A stretch of 64,000 nt of DNA from Cynocephalus volans (Eukaryota > Chordata > Mammalia > Dermoptera > Cynocephalidae), in NCBI RefSeq assembly GCF_027409185.1, contig NC_084468.1, positions 98,518,001-98,582,000 on the forward strand, given 5' to 3'. The notes beneath the pieces were generated by a model. It was not told the origin of the DNA. It ran no database searches and saw nothing but the letters and a program-made list of their open reading frames with translations. This document shows, in pieces, positions 32,471 to 44,029 of the stretch (position 1 is its first letter; the number at the start of each line of letters is the position of its first letter). A program made the position numbers and the translations under genes.

Positions 32471-34235
32471 CATTGTTGCTATTGATTGCTCCCAAAGAGG
32501 TGTTCTCTCCTTACTGTATTTTCTACAAACAGAATGCAGCCTCACAATTGAGTGTTGGAATGTACTCTTAGAGGTCATCTGTGTGGGTCTTTGCCAACAC
32601 CAAACAACTTGGTCTACCCTGGATTGGAAAGATCCTGGGTCTCCCTCTGCTTCTAAATAGCACTCACTATTGCTCCTTGAGACTCAGATTCCTCACCTAA
32701 AAGTAAAGAGTTAGGATTTGTTTATATTTAAAAAGTCTCCCAAGTGTTAAATTCTAACTTAGCCAAAGGCTATCCAATTCTGCCTCTTTGTCCTGGTGTT
32801 TGGAGACCCAGCATCTACTCCACGTGTAGTCTATGGCTCTACCAGTGATCAAGCATTTAAGTTCATCACTAATTTTCCTCTAGTTATTTCATACATGTGC
32901 ATAGTTTTTCTACAGAAATTGGGTAGGTTTTAGACTAATAACTTACCATGATTTTGAAAATTAATTAGTCTTTAAGCTTTGGCAGAAAACCTGTGTGTTT
33001 TTTCCACTTGTATAGTATTCAAATTAAACATTTGTTGAATGAATAAATGAAATTTTCTTCAATTCAGTTCAACTATTCAACTTCAACTCAAATTAATAAG
33101 GATTAATACCACGGGTATAAAGTAAACATATTGCATGGGAAAGAAATGGAAAAACTGGAGACAGAGAATAGTTATATGATGTGATGTTGGGGGTGTGTTC
33201 ATGTGTAACATATATATTTGCATATATATGTACACAGAATATCTGCAAAAGGAAACAAGAAACTGGTGACATTGCTTTCCTTTAGGAATGAAGAGTGTAA
33301 ATTCAATTTTAAGCCTACGTAGTCTCTCCTTAAGAGAAGATTTCTTATCTCCTAACCTTTTGGAAAGAGAACTAAGCCCTCTAATTGACTCACTGATGAA
33401 ACTTGACCAGTTTTATAAAACATTCTCCTTAGCATAGTAAGTAGTGGGAGCATTCTTGCTATTGCCTCTTTCTAGTTAAATTTAGGGCCAATTATACATC
33501 CCTAGGATGGCTTACAGCCTTTTCTTCTCCTGTGTTCAGAGTCATTAATAGTAATGAACTACTTACTGAGAAAGTACACTGTGAAGAACCCTGCTAAGGG
33601 CATGTGAAATCAATGAAAGACAAGTTACCTACCACTACGTAGCTGTTAATCCCCACTGTGCCTGGTGATGCAGAGATGGGCTCCCCTTCATTTTTCTTTT
33701 GGATTTCAAGGAATATTTCTCTCATTTTCCATTGTCACTTATTATGGTAATAACTTATTTCATCAAATATTTTTTCATTATTAAAAGATGTTTATGCTTA
33801 TTTTTAAAATGAAATAAAAAGTAATACACAGAGAAAAAAAAAAAAAGGTCTTACATTGTGTTACCACCACTCCAAAATAATCACTGTTATTGTGAGACAT
33901 TTGTTTCCATTTTTACTTTTATAGTACTTTGTTGGTGTGTGTGGGAAGTAATCTGGGCATTTTGCCCAGTGTGGTTTAATTTTTGTTTACTTGTGAAGTG
34001 TCTTAGATTGCAATACACTTATTAGATCATTACTGTTATTAGCTTTTACTAATGTTTCATCATAATATGTTCTTATCAATCTAAAATTGAAGCTACAAAA
34101 AGCTTATTCCCCAGGGCAATCTCATATGTTGCCTCAATTATGAAGAAATGATGCACAGTGGAAATACAACTCTAAATACAATGAATTTGAAATTCCCTGG
34201 ATTGTGGTTCTTTAGGCATTTCTTCTCTGTGCACA
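32471..34235. other. unassigned sequence
   Basis: No gene recognised. A 33825-33846 A-tract and diverged L1M-like words ('ccactccaaaataatcact') near 33860 are the only repeat hints. Confidence 0.3.
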
Positions 34236-34239
34236 TTGC

Positions 34240-34495
34240 TTGAGTGTAGTCTCAGACTGGCTCCTTTCCTATCCCCCAGTACATTTTCCCCCCTCCCCAG
34301 TTTTGTTCATCTCTTCATCTTCCCATCTCTACCTGTCAAAACTCAAGTCATCTTCAAGGACTGCCACTAGTTTTACTTCCTGCAAGAAGGCTTTCCTCAT
34401 CACACTGACCTCATTCACACCAGACAGCAATGGATCTCTCATCTCCTCAAACCACTGAAGTACTTACTGTCTGTATCATTCATGGGGTATTTATA
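34240..34495 (+). mobile_element. probable LINE-2 fragment, sense
   Basis: 'tcaaaactcaagtcatcttc' followed by 'gaaggctttcctcatcacac' corresponds to the L2 3' region upstream of its tail. Confidence 0.45.
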
Positions 34496-34499
34496 TTCT

Positions 34500-34800
34500 A
34501 TATTTTTTCTTGTGATTAAAAAACACAAATCACAAAATTTACCAACTTAACCATTTTTAAGTTACGGCTCAGTAGTGTTAAGTATAATCACATTATTGTG
34601 TAACCAATCTCCAGAACTTTTTCATCTTGCAGAACTGAAACTCTATATCCATTAAACAACATCCCATTTCCCTCTCACCCCAGCCCATGGGAACCACTGT
34701 TTTTCCTGTTTCTATGAATTTGACTACTTAGATGCCTCATATAAGTGGAAACATATAGTATTTGTCTTTTTGTGACTGGCTTATTTCATATAGAGTCGCC
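34500..34800 (-). mobile_element. LINE-1 (L1M) 3'UTR fragment, antisense
   Basis: 'accaacttaaccatttttaag', 'cacattattgtgtaaccaat', 'gaactgaaactctatatcc' and 'tttgactacttagatgcctc' are a well-known antisense L1M series. Confidence 0.75.
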
Positions 34801-35831
34801 TATTTTTCTTTATTGTAATTATTCACATATGTATGTTTTCTTCTCAATTGCCTTCAGCTCAAAATAATCCTTATGCCAAAAAAACATATTTTGGAGTGGT
34901 ATATTCTGGTCTCCTACACTTTCTTACCAGAATTTGAGCTACTAGAAAAACATTGTTATGTTCATTTTCTGATACTTCATATTCTTAGCATAGCAGATAA
35001 TTTTTCATTAAATGTGTTCCAGACTTACAAATCTGACCCACACATTGAATTGCCTTATCTACATACAGAGTATACCTGAGGAGAACATGAGAGATATTTA
35101 TGTAACATTTATTATTCTCAGTTTTTAAAAAATAACTAGCTTTAACTTTGTTGTCAGGTTTAATGTGGGTAATTTGTCTAGGAGTCATTTGCACTAAATG
35201 TTTCCAGAATCGTATCTTTCCTTTTAGGTTTCAGAAACAGAAATAAAGCCCATATATTACCAGTATCTTCCAATTAAATCATGATATTTTATAATGCCTT
35301 ACCTGACTTAATGACTTAATAGCTGCTAAATTTATCTCACATTTAAATAAAAAATAGAACCATAAAATTTTACAGAATTTAAAAAATCAATTAGTGTTAC
35401 AGATGAGGAAGTTGAGTACAGAGAATCAGGTATACAGAAGTATGTGACAGATCATATGTCACTTTCCCTCCAGGATGACAAATTTCAGGCATCTACCAGG
35501 TGGGGAAGAGATTTTTGGTCAGAGAGGCATTTCCTTGCAATCACACCATTTCAGTAGGAGCTGCAAGTGTGGTTAGGTTAATGCTCATTCTGCAAATCCT
35601 TTTTAGAGGTCAAATTGATGATTGAGTCATCCCACTCCTAAACACTGGTGGGGGGCTACCATGCAGTGAGATTGCTGATTGCATCACTAGACCCCTAGCA
35701 ATGGAGGAGCACTGCCCAAGCTGGAGAGAAAGAGAAATGTTTACAGAATAACGACAGCAATTCTTCCTTTAAGGAGCATAATTAAATGGATCTGACTACT
35801 GGTGGTGGTGCTGGTAGTGGTGACTCTTTTC
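34801..35831. other. unassigned sequence preceding the young L1
   Basis: No gene recognised. The segment from 35590 to 35830 has slightly higher GC, without further support. Confidence 0.3.
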
Positions 35832-35846
35832 AGAAAGTCACTCTAC

Positions 35847-36379
35847 TCAGCATCTGGGAAATGCAAATCAAAACCACACTGAGATACCATCTAACCCCAG
35901 TTAGGATGGCTAAAATCCAAAAGACCCTGAATGATAAATGCTGGCGAGGTTGCGGAGAAAAAGGAACTCTCATACATTGTTGGTGGGACTGCAAAATGGT
36001 GCAGCCTCTATGGAAAATGGTATGGAGGTTCCTCAAACAATTGCAGATAGTTCTACCATACGACCCAGCTATCCCACTGCTGGGAATATACCCAGAGGAA
36101 TGGAAATCATCAAGTCGAAGGTATACCTGTTCCCCAATGTTCATCGCAGCACTCTTTACAATAGCCAAGAGTTGGAACCAGCCCAAATGTCCATCATCAG
36201 ATGAGTGGATACGGAAAATGTGGTACATCTACACAATGGAATACTACTCAGCTATAAAAACGAATGAAATACTGCCATTTGCAACAACATGGATGGACCT
36301 CGAGAGAATTATATTAAGTGAAACAAGTCAGGCACAGAAAGAGAAATACCACATGTTCTCACTTATTGGTGGGAGCTAA
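35847..36379 (+). pseudogene. LINE-1 ORF2 C-terminal remnant, uninterrupted
   Basis: The frame is open from the insertion point to the natural ORF2 stop and codes the C-terminal domain of L1 ORF2p, the cysteine-rich region needed for efficient retrotransposition. The zinc-knuckle-like motif CX3CX7HX4C is intact ([18 protein letters not shown]). Other family landmarks: '[11 protein letters not shown]', '[19 protein letters not shown]', 'MEYYSAIK'. The endonuclease and reverse transcriptase parts are missing through 5' truncation, so it is not autonomous. An ATG in the flank at 35786 accidentally extends the frame. Confidence 0.85.
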
Positions 36380-36393
36380 AAATTAATATATAA

Positions 36394-36437
<44 letters not shown>

Positions 36438-36673
36438 CGGGGGGGGGGGAAGAAGATATAACAACCACAATTATTTGAAGTTGATACGACAAGCAAACAG
36501 AAAGGACATTGTTGGGGGGTAGGGGGGAGGGAGAAGGGAGGGAGGTTTTGGTGATGGGGAGCAATAATCAGCCACAATGTTTATCGACAAAATAAAATTA
36601 AAAAAAATAAAAATAAAAAATAAATAAATAAAAATAAAAATAAAAATAAAATGGAGAAAGAAAAAAAAAAGAA

Positions 36674-36767
36674 GTGATTTCAAGAGATGTACTTAGTTTA
36701 TGGGATTTCCTTTTCTGTAAAGATAAGAGCAAAATAAAAATGTAAGTGTAAAAAAAAAAAAGAAAAA
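36674..36767 (+). other. putative 3'-transduced segment with second A-tail
   Basis: This segment lies between the L1 A-rich tail and the right TSD, starts 'gaagtgatttcaagagatg' and ends in a run of about 11 A plus 'agaaaa'. It is not L1 3'UTR as judged by the order of elements; it would derive from the flank of the source L1. Confidence 0.6.
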
Positions 36768-36799
36768 AGAAAGTCACTCTAGTGTTATTAAAATCCTGG

Positions 36800-37005
36800 G
36801 CTCTGGAGATGCATGGTCTGGGAAATCCTGGCTCTGAATCTTGCTCAGTGTGTGAACTTGTACTGCTTACTTTATCTCTCTAAACCTCAGCTTCCTTTTC
36901 TGTAAATTGGGGATATTATGTGTAGCACAGAGCTGTAGTGAGAATTGAATGATGTATATGAAGTGCCTGGCACATAGTAAATGCTTCATAAACATTAGTT
37001 ATTTT
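36800..37005 (+). mobile_element. MIR SINE, sense
   Basis: A well-preserved MIR: 'aatcctggctctgaatcttg', 'cctcagcttccttttctg', 'taaattggggatattatgtg', 'gtgcctggcacatagtaaatg'. It begins just after the L1 TSD. Confidence 0.85.
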
Positions 37006-37032
37006 TCACGACTAAGAAAAAAATGGTAATAG

Positions 37033-37076
37033 TGCTTGATTTAATAACACATTATACTGCTTGATTTAATAACACA
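37033..37076. repeat. tandem duplication, 25-bp period
   Basis: 'tgcttgatttaataacaca' occurs at 37033-37051 and again at 37058-37076. Confidence 0.9.
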
Positions 37077-37160
37077 ACAGACCACTGTATGTCCAGAAAA
37101 TGTGGGAGTATTCTCTGTGAATTTGCTGTTTTTCATTGCAGCAAATCTTTAAGTATATAG

Positions 37161-37187
37161 TACACACACACACACACACACACACAA
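37161..37187. repeat. (CA)n microsatellite
   Basis: About 26 bases of CA directly abut the MER2-like element. Confidence 0.95.
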
Positions 37188-37530
37188 ATTGTCCCTCAGT
37201 ATCTGTGGGGGATGAGTACCAGGACCCCTCCCAGGTACCAAAATCTGTGAATGCTTAAGCCTTTTTATAAAAAATGGTGTAGGATTTGTATTTAACCTAT
37301 GCACATTCTCCCATATACTTTAAATCATCTTTAGATTACTTATAATACCTAATACAATGCCTACATATCACTTTATTCTTGTGGATTCAAGGTGGTGCTC
37401 AGAGTGCAGCAAATTCAAATTTTGCTCTCTGGAATTTTGTGGAATTTTTTTCCCCAAATGTTTTCAATCTGTGATTGGATGAATCCATGGATGCAGAACA
37501 ACAGATATGGAGGACTCATTTTTATATATG
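37188..37530 (+). mobile_element. MER2 (TcMar-Tigger) non-autonomous DNA transposon
   Basis: 'attgtccctcagtatctg', 'accaggacccctcccagg', 'taccaaaatctgtgaatg', 'actttaaatcatctttagat' and 'gattacttataatacc', ending 'cagatatggaggactcat', match MER2 in order and length (about 345 bp). Confidence 0.82.
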
Positions 37531-37587
37531 GTTAGATATATGGTGTATTATTTATAAGAATTTTAAATATTTATCTACCTATCATCT

Positions 37588-38158
37588 ATCTCAGTTATCA
37601 ATTGCCCCATAACAAACCTTTTTACTATATAGTGGCTTAAAACACCACCAATCATTTATTTGTTCATGATTCTGCAATTTGTGCAAGACTGGGCAGAGCA
37701 GCTTGTCTCTGGTCCATATGGCATCAGTTGGGGCAGCTTGACTGGGGTTGGATGGTGCACTTCTAAGACAGCCCATTCACATCACTGGCAAGTTGGTGCT
37801 AGTTGTTACCTGGGAGTTCGGGTTTGGGAGAGATTCAGTTCTTGCTCAGCTGAGTTCCTCAGTTCTTGCTATCAGCTGGGTTCTCAGTTCTATTCTATGT
37901 ACCCTCACCATATAGATAACTCGGGCTACCTCCTAATTTAGTGGTCTCAGGATAGTTGGACTATATACATGGTGATTATCTTCCAATTGTGCAAAAAAGA
38001 GACTGCCAGGTTTTCTTAAGGCTTAGGTCTGGAACTGGCACAGGGTAACTTCTGCTGAATTCTATTGGCTAATGTGTCACATTCAAGAAGGGGCTGCACA
38101 AGGGTGTAAACAGCAGGAGGTGTTCGTTAGGTCCACCAATATAACAGGCTACCACACC
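37588..38158 (-). mobile_element. ancient LTR-like repeat (probably MaLR/ERVL type), copy 2 of 3
   Basis: It starts 'cagttatcaattgccccat' and 'agtggcttaaaacaccacc', includes 'tcctgctgaattctattgg'-like words near 38055, and ends 'aataacaggctaccaca'-like near 38155. Layout parallels 14696-15236 and 61310-61860. Confidence 0.6.
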
Positions 38159-38199
38159 ATTCATCTGATATAAATATTTAGCTACCCTTGGTGTATAAA

Positions 38200-38560
38200 A
38201 GAATATTCATTTATTAATTCCACAATTAGTTACTGAGTATCTCTGCTGTGCCAGGGCTTGTAGTAGGCACTGGGGATAGACAGTTGAACAAAATGTACAA
38301 GATCCTCACCCAGAAGGAGCATGCATTGGGTAATTAAACAAGTGATTTCAGTAACATGTGACTTGATGGGTGCTATGAGAACAGTAAAGGCTATATGCTG
38401 GAAGCATTTAGCAGGGGCCTTCACCTGGTCTGAGAGTCGAGGAAAGTTCTGAATTGTGAGGTAAAAATAATACACTCCATAAGAATTCAATGAAAGGAGA
38501 AAAGCGGGGTTAATGTAGCCAAGGAGAAGTCTGATATTAAATGATATGAGCATGGTAATG
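38200..38560 (-). mobile_element. LINE-2 3' end, antisense
   Basis: 'attcatttattaattccac', 'ctgtgccagggcttgtagtag', 'gcactggggatagacagttg' and 'aagatcctcacccagaagg' give a good antisense L2 tail. Confidence 0.75.
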
Positions 38561-39438
38561 TTTAGGGGAGGAAGCACTCAGATGAAAGAACTCAGTGTTG
38601 AATGTGGAAGCAAGTGTGTGTGTGAATGAGGTGCTGGGCTTGTGCTGCTGCTTCACTGCTCTCCGATGCAGAGCCCCGGCACCTGCTCACAAAACAGCAG
38701 GCAGAGAGGGGTGCACTTGATACTCACGAATCTAGGGATCGGCCTTCAACCTTGAGGTTATCAGAAAAATATCCAGGTGATTCTAGAGAGGGAGAGGCAA
38801 ATAAATACAGGATGGATGCTTTTAAAAGTTATCTCTGCCCACCCTCCTTAAAATTACCAAATTGGTGATACTCCCTTTCTGAGGGGAGTGGGGGGGAGAG
38901 GGGAGGGCATAGCAATCTCTTCCCACCTCTCTCCTCCAGTCATTCTTTCTGATAAATCTGTTTTGTGCCCTCAGCCTTGTTAGCATAGAGCTAACTTTAA
39001 ATGTCTTTTAAAAATATTTAAATGACTTTAAATATCTGTTAGGAGAAAATAGTAAGAGAACCAGTGATTTAATTCAAGTATGCTAAGAAGTTCCCAGAAA
39101 AATATCTATTAGTAACACCTTGTCATTGTTGAATATATCCATTTTCCAACCTCTATTTAAAGTAGGAATTCTCATCAATTAGAATAAAATAGGGGCAAGT
39201 TTAATCAATTCAGGCACACTCACCTGCATCACGAGGAAGTTGAATTAGATCTGATAACTTTCATACTGTATTTTTGTTTTAGGAATTAAAAACATGGGGT
39301 TTGAGTTTTATTTTTCAAATATATTTTGTTCCATTTTTAGACAATTTGGTTGAAGAAAAATACACAGCAAGGCTGCATGGTTTCCCTTCAGATTCATAAT
39401 CCTGTACCTCAAAGGGCCCTTAAGGCTGCCCAGAAATG
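38561..39438. other. unassigned sequence
   Basis: No repeat recognised apart from a purine-rich G run near 38880-38910. The 80-codon plus frame at 38626-38868 shows no known domain. Confidence 0.3.
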
Positions 39439-39439
39439 T

Positions 39440-39645
39440 TATTATCCCGCCCTACTGTGTACTCAGATTTCAGCAAGCATTACCATTATCAGGTTTATTA
39501 AAACACAGACCTCTGGAAGCAGGTCCTCCCTCCAAAGTTTCTGATTCAATAGGGCTGGGGTGGGGCCTGAGAATTTGTAATTTCTAAGTTCCAGGGTGAT
39601 ACTGGTACTGCTGGTCTAGGCACCACACTTTGTGAACCAGTGTCC
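39440..39645 (+). mobile_element. MER20 (hAT-Charlie) DNA transposon
   Basis: 'ttattaaaacacagacctct', 'gtttctgattcaatagggct', 'ggggtggggcctgagaattt', 'tactgctggtctaggcacc' and 'acactttgtgaaccagtg' match MER20 3' two-thirds. Confidence 0.8.
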
Positions 39646-39649
39646 TACA

Positions 39650-39870
39650 CCATTCGTTCTCTCCCTCTTCTAGATGAATATTTCCTAGTTTCGTAACTTC
39701 TCCATTTTCTTAACCTCTAACATACCTTCTTCATCTTCACTCTCAGCTGATGACCTTGCTTCTAGATTCACTGAGAAAATTGAAGCTATCAGAAGCAAAC
39801 TTCCATAAGCTTCCTCCACCACCAGTACACCCTGCTCCATTGAAAGGAGCTAAGTACATACGCTCCAAGT
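39650..39870 (+). mobile_element. LINE-2 ORF2 fragment, sense
   Basis: 'ctctcagctgatgaccttgc', 'ttcactgagaaaattgaagc' and 'atcagaagcaaacttccat' are L2 ORF2 words. Confidence 0.65.
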
Positions 39871-40279
39871 TATTTTAGAGAAGACTTATCGACTATCTTT
39901 ACAAAAAATGTAGCGCATTTATAGAACACATTTATCCTATGTATAACGCATTTCCTAATAAAATACAGCTCATATCACTTTCTACGTAGGCTGCTGTATA
40001 GTTACTCATTTGAAATAAGAGTTATACTGCTAAAATCAAAATTGGAAAACCACTTAAGTGACCTTTAAGATCCCTTGCAGCCAAATCATTTTTAGACTTT
40101 ATGTAATGTGGAATAATGAGATAGGAATTGAAATGAGGTAGAATAATACTCATGAAGGGAAGGGAGGGTCACTTCCATGGAAAAATTAAATATAGAAAAA
40201 CTACAACAGTTATCTTGTTGGACAAAGTTTCACTGTCGTGATGAAGAACTACAAAGAGCTGATTATTAGTAGTCACCAC

Positions 40280-40560
40280 ATTAAAAGATATGACATAGGT
40301 GAATGACATCATTTGAGTTATGTTTATAAAAAATTACTCTGGCTACTATGTGGAGATTAAATGGAGTGGAGATAAGAATGTTAGCAAGATTAGTTAAGAT
40401 ATTACAGTATTTCATTGGAGAGATAATGATAACTTGGATTAGAGTACTATCAATGGAGATAGAAAAAAGTGGACAGTGTGGAATAAATTTAGGAGATAGA
40501 ATTGACAAAATTCCTCATGCATTGTCTATGGTGGGTGAGGGAAAGACAGGAAACAAGTTG
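40280..40560 (-). mobile_element. LINE-2 ORF2 fragment, antisense
   Basis: 'aaattactctggctactatg', 'gagataatgataacttgg', 'attagagtactatcaatgg' parallel the antisense L2 blocks in 2475-2720 and 7250-7380. Confidence 0.6.
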
Positions 40561-41465
40561 ATACAACGTTTGTCACTAATAATAATTGGGATGATAATTT
40601 TATTTTCCTCTTCATAATTTCTGTAATTCCCAAATTATTGTCTTGCCTTAATAATGAGGAAGAAATAACAAATGTTATTTACAATGTTCTAAGCCATTTA
40701 AAAAGGAAGGTAAGCACAGAGTGTGAGTTCTAAAATTTCTGAATGTTTTGTACAATCAAAAGCTATACTCATGAAAGAAATTGTGAATTTAAAATTACTT
40801 TTATAGTAATATGACATAATATTTTCTATTTTGAAAATATGAGAATATACATAAACTTTTCCTTTGTTCATGTGTAAATTTCATAAGGGCAGAATTGTTT
40901 CATTTTTTACTGCTTATTTTCTCTGGTACCTAACTGGGACTAAATAAATACTTAGAGAATATATATATATTCTAACATACACTTTTAAAGTTTATTTCTA
41001 AAATATTTTGTTTACGATAAACAATTTTGATAGATTTTTTGAATGATAGATACTCCAGGAGGACAATCTTAAATCCCTTCAGCATGAGCTTGTTGTAATT
41101 ACATTTTCTTTCTTCAGAAGGATGTTGGAAATTAGACATACTCTAAATTTATTGGATCACTGTTAATCCTAGGGGATTCTTTCTAGCTCTAAGAAAGAAC
41201 AGTTGAATGTCAGGTTAATTTTGGTAATAAATAGTTTCCCTATTTACTTCTTTCCATGATGTTAACAGTTTACTCTGAATTAAAAATATGGTCTACTTTA
41301 GATGCAGGTGCATAATTAGCATTAATGCTCATGCAGGGCTGGTAAACACCAATATGCTTTCTTCTGGATTTATCAGGGAAGTATGGTTAGAATTTCAGGG
41401 GTAGGAGAAGAGCCATGCAATACAGCGCTTTTATACCAGAATAATAGATTTAAATGTAATCCTTG
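40561..41465. other. unassigned AT-rich sequence
   Basis: No gene or repeat family recognised. A short (AT)n lies at 40960-40973. Confidence 0.3.
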
Positions 41466-41469
41466 CAAC

Positions 41470-42110
41470 ACTGCTTTTTTTCCTCCCTCAGCTCAGATGA
41501 TCAGGTCTCATCTCTTACGCGTCTCCTCTCTCTTGTTTCTTACTCTCCTGTCTCTTGCTAGCCCTCTCGCTAGTCTCACTGTCTACTAATTTATCCTTTA
41601 CTTTCCACCAGAGAGATTTTTTAAAACACAAGTTTATCCTGTTATTCCCTTGCCCGAAACTATTCAATGACTCTTCATTGCCTTTAAGATAAAGTCCAGA
41701 TTCCTAACAAGATTTTTAAGATCCTCAGTTTTCTGGCTTTTCCCTTCTGAGCAGGGCCTCAAGTCTCTGAATTTTCACTTATCCTAATTCCCTTAGATTC
41801 CAAGCCTTCTTCCTCCTTTCCAACCATGGAGAGTCTACTTCATTTTCTAGGCTCCTCTCAAGAGTCACCCCTGTATGGGAGTCTGTTTTGATTTTCCCAA
41901 GTTGAATTGATCAGTCCTTTGTGCTCCACCTCTACTTTAAAGACTTTCATTGCTGCCAATAAGTTTAATTCACTAATTTATTTTAACATCTGTAACATTC
42001 TGGAGGGGATGGGCCATGTCTTATCTTATCCCCAGTGTCTAGCAGGGTGCATGGTGCATAGAAGGCACAAGATAGATATTCTCTGAATTGTTAAATGAAT
42101 AAGTAATGTT
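41470..42110 (+). mobile_element. LINE-2 3' end, sense
   Basis: The end of ORF2 and the 3'UTR run in order: 'tatcctgttattcccttgcc', 'cattgcctttaagataaag', 'tccagattcctaacaag', 'ccagtgtctagcagggtgc', ending 'attgttaaatgaataag'. This is the best sense-strand L2 in the window. Confidence 0.85.
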
Positions 42111-42639
42111 TTTCATCAGAAAAATCCTTTTTAATAAATAAATATCTTGATTGCAGGCTGGTTCTTTTAGCCTATTTTGTTTTTCAAATTCTCACCACCA
42201 CCTGTTCTTTTTAAATGTGGTTAGCTGTCAGTATTTGTACTCAAGGTTCTGTTCTGATGAGGGGGAAAAAAAAAAAAAAGGAAAAACACAGACAAATAGC
42301 TATTATCAAAGGGGAAAGGCATTATTCTCTGCAGGGTTATTATCACGTATGACAACCACTCTCTCCATAGCAACAACTGTTTATCATGTGCTTCTGTATC
42401 CAGAGATCCAGTTTTTTCTTCCTCACCCAGGCACAAACACTCAGGAGAAAGAGATTAGCTCAATTCCCTTTTATTCAGTGAGCTAACTATTCCGACCTAG
42501 GCTTTTCTCTAACCAATAGGCTTTCTTCTTTCAAAGAGGACTTTCCAGTAAGGCATTTTCTTTCCAACAAACTCAGCATCCATACACTTGGTCCTCCTCA
42601 GAGAGTTTACTTATTTTTTTAATCAATTAATTAATTAAT

Positions 42640-42726
42640 TATTTTTTGCAGCTGGCTGGTAAAGGGATCCAGACCCTTGATCTTGGTGTTACAAGGTGGC
42701 ACTCAATTGAGATAACCGGCCAGTCT
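42640..42726 (-). mobile_element. older tRNA-Ile-derived SINE, minus strand, partial
   Basis: Antisense 'gctggctggtaaagggatcc', 'agacccttgatcttggtg' and 'ttacaaggtggcactc', ending 'gataaccggccag'. The head is degraded and no TSD is clear. Confidence 0.75.
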
Positions 42727-43115
42727 CACATGGCCATCTTAACAAAGCAAACCCTGCTCTATCCATATTCTCTCTTAGGGCTGGAATTGGGCAGTATGGT
42801 TAGGATGGGAGGATGGGCAGGGCTTATCAACTTTAGGTCTAGGGGATGAGAACAGTCAGCCTGTCACCTACCACAGCCAGCTCTCTCACAGCTGGGTCCA
42901 TACAGATGCCTAGTGTATGCATTCATAGTCAGATTTTGATGTGGACATAATTTTATGATTGTAACCTTGTTTTTTGTTCTTCATGCCACTTGGATTTCAA
43001 TATTCTTCTTTTGAGATGGCTGGTTTGTAAATCTTTAAAATTGGCATTGGATTCAAAACACTTCTCAAAATTCAAAATTTTCCTGATTTGTTGATATAAA
43101 CAATTACAATATAAT
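42727..43115. other. unassigned sequence
   Basis: Nothing recognised. Confidence 0.3.
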
Positions 43116-43119
43116 AATG

Positions 43120-43292
43120 TTACAAGATGTTGAACACTTGGCCACTTGAATAGGTTACTGTTTAGAGGAGAGAATAGGCTCTTATGTAAAATAAAATGTG
43201 ATAAATGCTACACAAACTTGGGGAAGGCTTCACAGAGGAGATGAAGTCCTCTCTGTGTTGGCACAGTGTCCTCATCAACTTTTCAGAGAGAG

Positions 43293-43339
<47 letters not shown>

Positions 43340-43545
43340 GTGTGTGTAGGTGTGTGTAGGTGTGTAGGTGGGGTATGGAGTTCTGTGAGTGAAGACCCAC
43401 CCTAGATAAGGCTGGTTAAGGTAGTTGGGGCCAAAATGTTAAGGCCTTGTTTGCTTTGATAAGGAGGAGCTGAGGCATTATTCTTTAGACAATGGTTACC
43501 TTTAATAGACTTGCAAGTAGAGGAGTAACATGATCTTTCTTCTTA
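43120..43545 (-). mobile_element. LINE-2 fragment, antisense, with an internal (TG)n
   Basis: 'gataaatgctacacaaactt', 'ggggaaggcttcacagagg' and, after the microsatellite, 'aatgttaaggccttgtttgc', 'ggagtaacatgatctttc' are antisense L2 3' blocks. Confidence 0.65.
43284..43371. repeat. (GA)n(TG)n compound microsatellite
   Basis: A GA stretch runs into about 44 bases of TG and then several 'taggtgtgtg' units, a small higher-order repeat. Confidence 0.95.
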
Positions 43546-44029
43546 AAACAAAGTAAAACTAAAATTGAAGATCAGTCCCCAAAATGAAATACCAAATGAT
43601 ACAAAATTCCATTACAATTCATAAACAGATTTTGGGGGGTTACAGTCCTCATTCCACATCTCCTTCTGAAATCTCCTGGGGCTACCAAGTCAGATTGAAG
43701 GCCGAATGTTGACTCTGATCTTTGCATGAAGAATATGAAACTTTAATATTCCTCAGGATGTCAAAGCAAATCTTTTTCCATATCAGCTCACTATATCACT
43801 TGGTCCATGACACTGTTATTAGAGAACTGGCTTCTTCCCTAGTATCTCCATTTTAAAGTTCTTTTATAACCTTTCCTTTCTATTTGGAACCGAAACATGA
43901 AAATGCAGGCCCTGTGGCTAACTGACAAATTCATTATGGTAGAATCCTGTTTGACTCACTTTATTTATTCCCTAAATTATTATTTACATATTTTCTTTCA
44001 GTTCTACATTTTGGTTTCTATTTAAACAT

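Larger units (their letters stand above)
35846..36767 (+). mobile_element. young lineage-specific LINE-1, 5'-truncated, with 3' transduction
   Basis: Perfect 14-bp TSDs agaaagtcactcta (35832-35845 and 36768-36781) bound the insertion. It contains the last part of ORF2 (intact to its stop at about 36379), a 3'UTR with (CA)n (36396-36434), a poly(G) run (36439-36449), a purine-rich stretch, and an A-rich tail (36597-36673). About 80 bases of unrelated sequence and a second A-tail follow before the TSD, as expected for 3' transduction. A second copy of the same family starts at 62960. Confidence 0.88.

Noticed and set aside
35786-36379. Host gene of 197 codons
   Set aside because: All but the first ~20 codons are the C-terminal part of L1 ORF2p within a TSD-flanked L1; the start lies in the flank by chance.
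42151-42486. 111-codon plus-strand open frame
   Set aside because: No domain, interrupted by an A-run coding for lysines, no conservation evidence available; treated as chance.
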